This document shows, piece after piece, positions 23,743 through 30,622 of a stretch of DNA of 33,690 nucleotides (position 1 is its first letter; every line of letters begins with the position of its first letter). Origin of the DNA: Actinomycetota bacterium (GTDB taxonomy: Bacteria; Actinomycetota; Actinomycetes; S36-B12); the NCBI GenBank assembly GCA_005798555.1, contig SYJA01000013.1, forward strand, positions 1-33,690, in the 5' to 3' direction. The position numbers and the translations under genes were made by a program. The notes beneath the pieces were generated by a model that was given only the letters and a program-made list of their open reading frames with translations, did no database searches and was not told the origin of the DNA.

Positions 23743-25010
23743 CTTTAGTTTCAGCACTGGTCGCCACATCAGCACTCGCGCTATCGGCGTGCGGTGGGGC
23801 CGCTAACCCGACGCCTACCTCGGCGGCCCCTTCGGCGGCACCATCAATCGCAGCCGACGCCGTGCAGCCAACTCTGGTTGGTATGCATATTGAAGGTGTG
23901 GAAGGTGAAGCTTGGGCGTCGGCGCCATTTGGCGCACTGCGGCTTTGGGACAACGGCACCGCGTGGTCACAGATCGAACTAGAAAAAGGCAAGTACAAGT
24001 GGGACAACCTTGAAGGTGCGCTGAACAACGCCGAAGCCAAGGGCATGAAGGACATCATGCTGGTGCTCGGTACCACCCCGGAGTGGGCGGCGCGCGACTT
24101 CACCGACACCGTGTACCCGCCGTACCCCGGCGCGAACAGCGCACCGAAGGATTTCGCGGATTGGGATAGCTGGGTCACCGCGGTCGTGTCGCGCTACCAG
24201 GGGCGCATCACCAGTTACGAGATCTGGAATGAGGCGAACCTCGCCGACTTCTTCAGCGGCACCCCAGAAGAGATGGCCGAGCTCACGGCGCGCGCCTACA
24301 AGATCATCAAGGAGATCGATCCTGCGGCCACCGTGGTGTCGGCGTCACCGGCGCTGCGGTTGACCAAGGCCTTCGACAAGTTCTTCCCCGCCTACCTAAA
24401 GGCACTCGCGGCCAAGCAGTGGCCGGTTGACGTACTCGCTATTCATACGTATCCAACAGGTGAGGGTGATCCGGTCGCGCGCGGTGCCTTGATTGACATC
24501 GTCAAGAAGGCGGTCACGGCAGCGGGTGCGCCGGCCGACATTCCGCTATGGGATACCGAACTCAACTACGGGCTCGCCGGACCCGGGCCGATCCCGAAAA
24601 CTGAGATCACCGGTGCCAAGGCGGCGGGCTGGGTGGTGCGCACCTACATTGACGATCTGCGATACGGAATTGCCCGCTCGTACTGGTACATCTGGTCGCT
24701 ACGGCCAATTGCCCTACTTGGTATTCAGGCGTACCCGGGCACCGACGCCGAGCAGGGGTTCTTTGCCCTGGAGAACTGGGTGATCGGGTCGAAGTTCGAT
24801 GGGTGTGACGAAGCCGGTGGCGCTGTTACCTGCAACTTCTCCCGGGATGGGCAAAAGTCAGTGGTGGCCTGGGCCCAGACCGGCGAGGTGGCTTACACCG
24901 CCCCGGCCGGCACCCAATTGGTCTGCGACCCGCTGGCAAATTGCCAGGAATCGGCGGCGGATGCGGCGATCACCTTGACCGAGATCCCGGTCCGGATCTA
25001 CCTGCAATAA
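23721..25010 (+). CDS. GH39-like glycoside hydrolase lipoprotein (tandem copy 2)
   Basis: A 429-residue paralogue of the preceding hydrolase, anchored as a lipoprotein: the signal ends in the lipobox LSAC with Cys24, followed by an Ala/Pro/Ser/Thr linker. Acid/base Glu171 lies in SYEIWNEANL and nucleophile Glu280 in LWDTELNYG. Long stretches match copy 1, such as TKAFDKFFPAYLKAL and NYGLAGPG, so the pair arose by tandem duplication. ATG 23721 is the start because it gives the lipobox signal; GGAAG about nine bases upstream can serve as ribosome site. A strong terminator follows at 25026. One enzyme is secreted freely and the other held at the membrane, which suggests different stages of glycan processing. 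Confidence 0.9.
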   Translation: MVRRSKLALVSALVATSALALSACGGAANPTPTSAAPSAAPSIAADAVQPTLVGMHIEGVEGEAWASAPFGALRLWDNGTAWSQIELEKGKYKWDNLEGALNNAEAKGMKDIMLVLGTTPEWAARDFTDTVYPPYPGANSAPKDFADWDSWVTAVVSRYQGRITSYEIWNEANLADFFSGTPEEMAELTARAYKIIKEIDPAATVVSASPALRLTKAFDKFFPAYLKALAAKQWPVDVLAIHTYPTGEGDPVARGALIDIVKKAVTAAGAPADIPLWDTELNYGLAGPGPIPKTEITGAKAAGWVVRTYIDDLRYGIARSYWYIWSLRPIALLGIQAYPGTDAEQGFFALENWVIGSKFDGCDEAGGAVTCNFSRDGQKSVVAWAQTGEVAYTAPAGTQLVCDPLANCQESAADAAITLTEIPVRIYLQ

Positions 25011-25025
25011 GTATCAAAGCCCGCT

Positions 25026-25061
25026 GAAAAGCCCCTGCGCCGCACGGCTCGGGGGCTTTTC
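25026..25061 (+). terminator. Rho-independent terminator after the GH pair
   Basis: GAAAAGCCCC (25026-25035) pairs perfectly with GGGGCTTTTC (25052-25061) across a 16-base loop. The run of T at the end of the stem gives the U-tract. It lies 16 bases after the lipoprotein hydrolase stop and separates it from the sugar transferase gene. Confidence 0.85.
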
Positions 25062-25102
25062 GCTGGTACCGTGGGGGCTTCGGGTCGAAGGAGGTGTTGC
25101 TT

Positions 25103-26620
25103 GTGGCGGTCGAGGAATCGCCGGTAGCCGCGACTCCGGTAGCCGCGTCTCCGGTAACACGTGGCCAGGTGACCCCGGCCCGGATCGGCTGGTCCGAAGC
25201 CCACTCCCGCCGCGACCGCCCCCACCTGCGCCGTGACCCGCTACGCGTCTACGCCATCCGGGTCTTCATCTTGGATGTCCTGGCCGTGACCTTGGCCGGG
25301 ATCACCGGCTTCATCCTGCGCTGGGCGATCCCCTTCAACGTCGAGATCAATGACCCAACCTACGTCTCACTTGTCGTCATCGTGATCCTGGCGTGGGTTG
25401 GTGTCCTAGTGCTTCGCGGTGCGTACGACACCCGCGTGCTCGGCGTCGGCTCCGAAGAGTTCAAGCGCGTAGTTTCCGCAACCGCAACCGTGTTCGGCGC
25501 GGTGGCGATCGTGGTGTTCGCATTCAAGATCGACCTGTCGCGCGGTTTCGTCCTGATCACCTTTGTCACCGGCTTGATTTTTCTGTTGGCCGTGCGTTGG
25601 GCGTTACGTGCGTGGCTGCGGCATGAACGTCGCTACGGGCACTTCCTGCATCGCACCATCGTGGTCGGGGCCGAGCCGCAGAAGTCCGAGACCGTCGACA
25701 TGCTCGATCGCGACCCGGTTGCCGGCTTCACCGTCGTCGACGTGATCGATGAGCCGCCGGCCGACATCGATAGCGACGGTCTCGACAGGTGGCTCGATGA
25801 GGTAATGACCCGCATCGCCTTGGCGGACGCCGACACCGTCGCGGTTGCTGGCTCCCCAGCACTCGGACATCAGGTGGTGCAGCGGCTGTCATGGCGCCTT
25901 GAAGGCCCGCGCGTCGACCTGCTGGTGGCACCGGCCGTGGGTGACGTTGCCGGCCCGCGCGTCACGATGCGGATGGCCGCCGACCTGCCATTGCTGCACC
26001 TTGATGAACCGCATCTGACCGGTCCGAAACGGGCGATCAAACGCAGCCTCGACGTCATCGCGGGCATTTTGCTGTTCTTGATCTTCCTGCCGTTCATGAT
26101 CGTTGCCGGTATCGGCACCAAGTTGACCAGCCGCGGCCCGATGTTCTACTTCCAAGAGCGCATCGGGCGTGGCGGCGCCGTCATTACCGTCGCGAAGTTC
26201 CGCACCATGCGAGTGGGCGCGGACAAAGAACGCGAGGCGGTAATCGGCGCACCGGATGCATTGATAGTTGATCGTTATAGGCAGGATCCGCGCATCACCC
26301 CATTTGGTCGGGTGCTGCGCCGCTGGTCGATTGATGAGATGCCGCAGATCGTCAACGTAATCGGCGGCACGATGTCACTTGTCGGTCCGCGACCGGTACT
26401 AGTTGCCGAGCTGCCGTTGTTTGGTGACGCCGATCACCGCCGCCACCTGACCAAGCCGGGCTTGACCGGGCTTTGGCAGGTGTCCGGTCGCAAGCAGGTG
26501 GAGTGGGATGAGCGCATGCGCATGGATCTTGACTACGTCGAGCACTGGTCACCAGCCTTGGATCTGGTTATCGTGGCCAAAACCATCAAAGTCGTCCTGA
26601 TTGGCCACGGCGCCTACTAG
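25103..26620 (+). CDS. Polyprenyl-phosphate sugar-1-phosphate transferase (WbaP/WcaJ type)
   Basis: A 505-residue initiating transferase of exopolysaccharide synthesis. It places the first sugar-phosphate on undecaprenyl phosphate at the inner face of the membrane. About four N-terminal membrane helices (residues 50-170) precede a CoA-binding-like domain. The C-terminal catalytic domain starts at RSLDVIAGILLFLIFLPFM. Catalytic-domain motifs are KFRTM, the DPRITPFGRVLRRWSIDEMP segment, SLVGPRPVL and KPGLTGLWQVSGR. The GTG at 25103 is chosen because AAGGAGG at 25088-25094 is eight bases upstream; GTG 25094 lies inside that site. The sugar used (galactose, glucose or other) is not determined. 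It begins a new transcription unit after the terminator. Confidence 0.93.
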   Translation: MAVEESPVAATPVAASPVTRGQVTPARIGWSEAHSRRDRPHLRRDPLRVYAIRVFILDVLAVTLAGITGFILRWAIPFNVEINDPTYVSLVVIVILAWVGVLVLRGAYDTRVLGVGSEEFKRVVSATATVFGAVAIVVFAFKIDLSRGFVLITFVTGLIFLLAVRWALRAWLRHERRYGHFLHRTIVVGAEPQKSETVDMLDRDPVAGFTVVDVIDEPPADIDSDGLDRWLDEVMTRIALADADTVAVAGSPALGHQVVQRLSWRLEGPRVDLLVAPAVGDVAGPRVTMRMAADLPLLHLDEPHLTGPKRAIKRSLDVIAGILLFLIFLPFMIVAGIGTKLTSRGPMFYFQERIGRGGAVITVAKFRTMRVGADKEREAVIGAPDALIVDRYRQDPRITPFGRVLRRWSIDEMPQIVNVIGGTMSLVGPRPVLVAELPLFGDADHRRHLTKPGLTGLWQVSGRKQVEWDERMRMDLDYVEHWSPALDLVIVAKTIKVVLIGHGAY

Positions 26621-26648
26621 TTGGGTGCGCCTACCTACCTCACCTTCT

Positions 26649-26663
26649 TATACTCATCTAGTG
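26649..26663 (+). promoter_or_regulatory. Leaderless -10 element of the DUF4012 gene
   Basis: TATACT, close to the consensus TATAAT, is followed by six bases and the GTG at 26661. There is no Shine-Dalgarno sequence in the 40 bases after the sugar transferase stop. This is the clearest leaderless promoter in the window and fixes the GTG start. Confidence 0.6.
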
Positions 26664-28613
26664 TCACGTCCAAGGCCTTTGCTATCAAGGCCTTTTTTCC
26701 TGCTCGGCCTGGCTGTCGTGGCCCTTGTCGGCGGGTTCGTGCTGTGGTTGCAGGTCGGCCTGATGTCTTCACTGGTTTCCGTTGCCCTGGGCGCCCGAAG
26801 TTTTCAGACGAGCCTGACGGCGGCGGTCGACCAACTCACCACCGGCGACTACCAAGCGGCGTTGGCCAACTTTGACGAGGTGCAGACCGCCGCGGATCGG
26901 GTCAGATCATCCGCTGGGGCTGCGCAATTGGATTTGGTTGGCGCGCTGCCGGGATTGGAAACTGCTGTTGCCAACTGGCGAGTGTTGGCCATCGCGACCG
27001 ATGACGTCACTACCGGTACGGGTGAACTACTCGCGATCTTTGGTGATCTTTCGGGGCAAGGCGGGGGCGCGAAGATTTTCAGTAATGGCGCAATCGACAT
27101 CGAGTTACTTAGACAACTACCGCCGCGGGTCGCCGCGGTTGACGCCGACATCAACGACGCCGCCAAGCAGTTGAAGTTGGTGGACACCAGCGGGCCGGCT
27201 GCTGGATTCCTTGAAACCGTTCGGGCCAGGGCGCTGAAAGAGGTCAAGCCGGTGCAGCGCGCGGTTAGCGCCCTAGTTGATCTAGCGCCGCTGCTGCCCG
27301 ATGCACTCGGCGCCAATGCGTCCAGACGTTATCTCATCGCAATCGGTAATCAGGCCGAGATGCGAGCCGCGGGTGGTGCGCCTTTGACGTTGGTGCTCGT
27401 GGAGTTCGACAACGGCCGAATCTCGATCCCGATCAAGGGGCAGACGAGTACCCAGCTGTACCCGCCGTTGAACGCCCCGGTCACCTGGTGGGGGCCGGCC
27501 GGTAACCCGTTCTTCCCCGCGAACCCGCGCAACGCCCCGATGGTGGTTGCCAACACGCATCCGTCACTGCTTTATTCGGCGCGCGAGATGTCTGGCGCGT
27601 GGATCGGCGGGGATTACCCGGCCGTCGACGGCGTCATCACCCTTGACCTCACTTCGATCGCCGCCGTGCTGAATGCCATCGGGCCGATCTCATCGCCGAC
27701 CTACGGTGAGGTCACCGGTGATCGGCTCGGCCAGATCCTGCTGGTTGAAGCCTACGAGAAATTCGGCGTAACCGAATTCGTGGCGCGGCAAGAAGCCAAC
27801 CAACTACTACTCGATGAGCTGCTAGCGCAATTGCTATCGGGGGAGGATCTAGTCTCGGTTGCGAAAGCAATTGCGAGCACCGCACCCGGCCGGCATTTCC
27901 AGGTTTGGATGCGCGATACCCGGTTCGAGAATTTCATTCTGGAAAGTGGCGCCGGCGGCTCGGTGCGCGACCCGGGCCAAGGTGATTGGTCTGCGGTCTA
28001 CACCCAAAACGGAAACCAGAGCAAGGTTGATGTATTCCAGCAGCGAAATGTCCTGGTGTCGGCGCGACTCAATACCGATGGGTCGGCCCGCGTCACCCAA
28101 CTCATGACGGTCACCAACGCCACGCCGGTGGAGCGGCCCGAGGGCCCACCCGAGCGCATCGGCTACGAAACCAGTTGGCTTAAGGCCGCATATTTGCTCT
28201 ATGTGCCCACCGTCGCCACCAATTACAGCGCCTCCTACCCGCAAGGGTTCGCGGTGCGCTCCTTCAAGAACCATCAGCAATACGGCCGGGGTTTTGTTGA
28301 CGATGGTTTCGGACAAAAACTTGTTCGGGTGGTCGGCTGGACGGCGCCGGGCGCGCAGGCTGCGGTATCGGTGTCATACGACCTGCCCGCCGGCACGTTC
28401 ACGGCCCCCGATGGCAATCTCGTCTACAACTTGCAAGCCGAACCACAGTCGATCTGGAATGCGTCAACCCTTACCGTGCGTGTCACGCCGCCGGCGGGGT
28501 GGCGGGCGGAGAATGATTTGGGAATGAAGGTTGACGGGGCCGGCGTCGCTGAAGTCAGCGCCCTGCAAACGGGCCAAGTCAATATCTCGATCCCGATGAA
28601 GCCGGGCAACTAA
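26661..28613 (+). CDS. DUF4012 domain-containing membrane-anchored protein
   Basis: A 650-residue protein with one N-terminal membrane helix (about residues 11-32) and a large extracellular part. A helical region (about 40-215) precedes the DUF4012 core, recognisable by RRYLIAIGNQAEMRAAGGAPLT (close to the family's NxxExRxxGG) and by WIGGDYPAVDGVITLDL. The last 200 residues are beta-rich. DUF4012 proteins recur in exopolysaccharide clusters of Actinomycetota; their biochemical role has not, to my knowledge, been settled. Its stop and the next start share a base (TAATG), so the following membrane protein is co-translated. GTG 26661 is chosen from the leaderless promoter; the frame is open to 26601, inside the previous gene. 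Confidence 0.88.
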   Translation: MSRPRPLLSRPFFLLGLAVVALVGGFVLWLQVGLMSSLVSVALGARSFQTSLTAAVDQLTTGDYQAALANFDEVQTAADRVRSSAGAAQLDLVGALPGLETAVANWRVLAIATDDVTTGTGELLAIFGDLSGQGGGAKIFSNGAIDIELLRQLPPRVAAVDADINDAAKQLKLVDTSGPAAGFLETVRARALKEVKPVQRAVSALVDLAPLLPDALGANASRRYLIAIGNQAEMRAAGGAPLTLVLVEFDNGRISIPIKGQTSTQLYPPLNAPVTWWGPAGNPFFPANPRNAPMVVANTHPSLLYSAREMSGAWIGGDYPAVDGVITLDLTSIAAVLNAIGPISSPTYGEVTGDRLGQILLVEAYEKFGVTEFVARQEANQLLLDELLAQLLSGEDLVSVAKAIASTAPGRHFQVWMRDTRFENFILESGAGGSVRDPGQGDWSAVYTQNGNQSKVDVFQQRNVLVSARLNTDGSARVTQLMTVTNATPVERPEGPPERIGYETSWLKAAYLLYVPTVATNYSASYPQGFAVRSFKNHQQYGRGFVDDGFGQKLVRVVGWTAPGAQAAVSVSYDLPAGTFTAPDGNLVYNLQAEPQSIWNASTLTVRVTPPAGWRAENDLGMKVDGAGVAEVSALQTGQVNISIPMKPGN

Positions 28614-30622
28614 TGGCGACGGGTAACCGCGTGAACGTCATCCTTGCGGCGGTGGCCGCCGTTGCCGTCGTGCTCCTTTGGCTGCTGCCACCGGTGGGAT
28701 TTGTGGCCGCCGGTGTGCTGCTGATCTTGCTGCCGCCGTGGGGCCGCACGATCACCGAGCGGGCGCTGATCTCCATCATCGTGCTCACCGGCCTGGTGGC
28801 GCTGATCTTCCCCCGGGCCGGAGCCACCCCGGTAACTGCAACTTCGGCGCACCTGTTCATCACCGTGGCGGTAGTCGCACTCGTGGCCGCCCGGTTCATC
28901 CCGCGGCTCGCTCGACCAATACCCAAGCCGACGATCAGCGACGCCCTGCTTGGCATCATGCTGGTTGGCACCAGTTGGTGGCTGATGAGTGCCTATCTTG
29001 GCCGGAATCTCTACAGCATCGTCAGCGGCCTGTTCTTCAGTGGCTGGGATAACCAAGGGCACTTCACGACATTTGCCAACACCTATGAGGTTGGCAGCAC
29101 CACCTGGCCGACCGTTGATGGCTCGGTCGCCTGGAACCAGTGGTACCCATCCCTCCACACCACGGTCTGGTCCATTGCCCAACTCGGCGCGCAAACCGGT
29201 GCCGACTTACTTGAGCGCACAAGTTTGCTCTGGCCGTATGTGCAGTGGTCGTCGATCTCCTTCGCCCTATGCCTGGTGGCTCTAGCGTGGGTGGCCGGTG
29301 ATCTGGCGGGGCGCCTTGGCGCCTTGGTAAACGCACGCAGTGGTTTCGTGAGTAGGTGGGCAACCCCGATCGCGGTCCTCGGTTTCGCGGCCTTCGCACT
29401 ACTCGGCAGCCCGACCGGGCTTTTCAACAGCGGGTTCACGAACTTCGTGATGGGCGTAACCGTTGTCGTAGTTACCGCGTATTTATCGGCGCGTGATTGG
29501 GCGTCGGCGCGCGGCGCCGGACCGTTCTTGATCCCGCTCGGCGCCCTCGCGGCCATTGGCCTATGGACGCCACTGGTACTTGGCCTGATCCCATCCGGGA
29601 TCATCGTCGCGCTCGCCCTCTGGCGGGTGCGCAAGTGGCTAGCGCCGCTGTGGGTCATTGCCGCCGGGGTCTTTGTCGCCGTTACCGCCTGGTTGCAAAC
29701 CCAAGCGGTTATCAACTCCGACCCGGGCACCAGTGCCGGCGGCCTGTTGGCCGATCTCGGTGCCATCGGTGTGGGAATGAGTCCGTTCAATATCGGAGCA
29801 GCGCTAGTCGCACCCATTGTCGTCATCGGGTTGGCCATTCTTTTACTGCGCGGCCGTCGGGCCCCACTTGCGCTGGCGACCGCCGGTCCGGTGCTTGGCT
29901 TCACGGTGTTCGCGGTGATAGCGATGGGCGGCGCCGACGCCGGTGAGCTCTCACGGCTGGTCAGCTACTACGTTCTGAAGACCCTGAACGCGATGCTGCT
30001 TGCGGTAGCACCGGTTGTCGCCGCCTTGGCCGCAACAGGTATCTGCATCCTCCTCGTTGCCGTCAACAAGGCCACGCTGCGCGCTGCGAATCCGCGAGCG
30101 GCTCGCATCAACGTCACCATCGGTGGTGTCATCGCGTTGGCAATAGGTTTTACGATGTTTGGATATGTCGGCACCACCACCCAAAGGTTCACGGGTGGTT
30201 TCACCTCGGCCCCCGGGATTGAAGCCGCGAACACTCGCAGTGCCGGCGTCGACAACCTGCTGATTGGTGAATCGATAATCAGTGCGCAGCAGGCAGCGGT
30301 GTCCTATCCGGATAAGACCACCATGTTGTGGGATGGCTCGGGCACGCTGCCGAACCTTTGGGTCTCGGCGCTGCACGGGGTGATGTCGAAGAAGCAGAAC
30401 ACTTTCTACGCGAACCTGCCGCCGTTCCCCTATGACGAGAAGACCCTGGGCCATGTGACGCTCGCCCTAAATCTTGATCCGAGTCTTAACCTCGTGGTGT
30501 TGTGGTTCCGAGGGGTATCCGGTGTTATGGTCGAGGAGCTCAAGATCGACCAGCCAGATCGCGTGACCACCGTCCAGGTGCCAATGCGTTCTTCCCCACT
30601 GTGCGAGGAGTGTTCGCTCTGA
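28613..30622 (+). CDS. Polytopic membrane protein, possibly a GT-C-type glycosyltransferase
   Basis: A 669-residue protein with about a dozen hydrophobic helices up to residue 510, then a 150-residue soluble C-terminal domain. I could not name a family with certainty. The first large loop has Asp146 and His150 in SGWDNQGHF, and 28 residues later YPSLH (178-182). This resembles GT-C membrane glycosyltransferases (for example DUF6541 proteins), which use lipid-linked sugars and carry an Asp in the first outer loop followed by a YPxxxH element. A polymerase of Wzy type is the main alternative. It is coupled to the DUF4012 gene by TAATG and overlaps the next gene, so the three products probably act together at the outer face of the membrane. 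Confidence 0.75.
   Translation: MATGNRVNVILAAVAAVAVVLLWLLPPVGFVAAGVLLILLPPWGRTITERALISIIVLTGLVALIFPRAGATPVTATSAHLFITVAVVALVAARFIPRLARPIPKPTISDALLGIMLVGTSWWLMSAYLGRNLYSIVSGLFFSGWDNQGHFTTFANTYEVGSTTWPTVDGSVAWNQWYPSLHTTVWSIAQLGAQTGADLLERTSLLWPYVQWSSISFALCLVALAWVAGDLAGRLGALVNARSGFVSRWATPIAVLGFAAFALLGSPTGLFNSGFTNFVMGVTVVVVTAYLSARDWASARGAGPFLIPLGALAAIGLWTPLVLGLIPSGIIVALALWRVRKWLAPLWVIAAGVFVAVTAWLQTQAVINSDPGTSAGGLLADLGAIGVGMSPFNIGAALVAPIVVIGLAILLLRGRRAPLALATAGPVLGFTVFAVIAMGGADAGELSRLVSYYVLKTLNAMLLAVAPVVAALAATGICILLVAVNKATLRAANPRAARINVTIGGVIALAIGFTMFGYVGTTTQRFTGGFTSAPGIEAANTRSAGVDNLLIGESIISAQQAAVSYPDKTTMLWDGSGTLPNLWVSALHGVMSKKQNTFYANLPPFPYDEKTLGHVTLALNLDPSLNLVVLWFRGVSGVMVEELKIDQPDRVTTVQVPMRSSPLCEECSL

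Noticed and set aside
25094-25102. GTG 25094 as the start of the sugar transferase
   Set aside because: Its first base is part of the AAGGAGG ribosome site, so it cannot be served by it; GTG 25103 has proper spacing.
29083-29904. A 273-residue minus-strand frame inside the polytopic membrane gene
   Set aside because: It is antisense to a continuous set of membrane helices, has low-complexity Ala/Pro/Thr/Arg content and no ribosome site or family motif.
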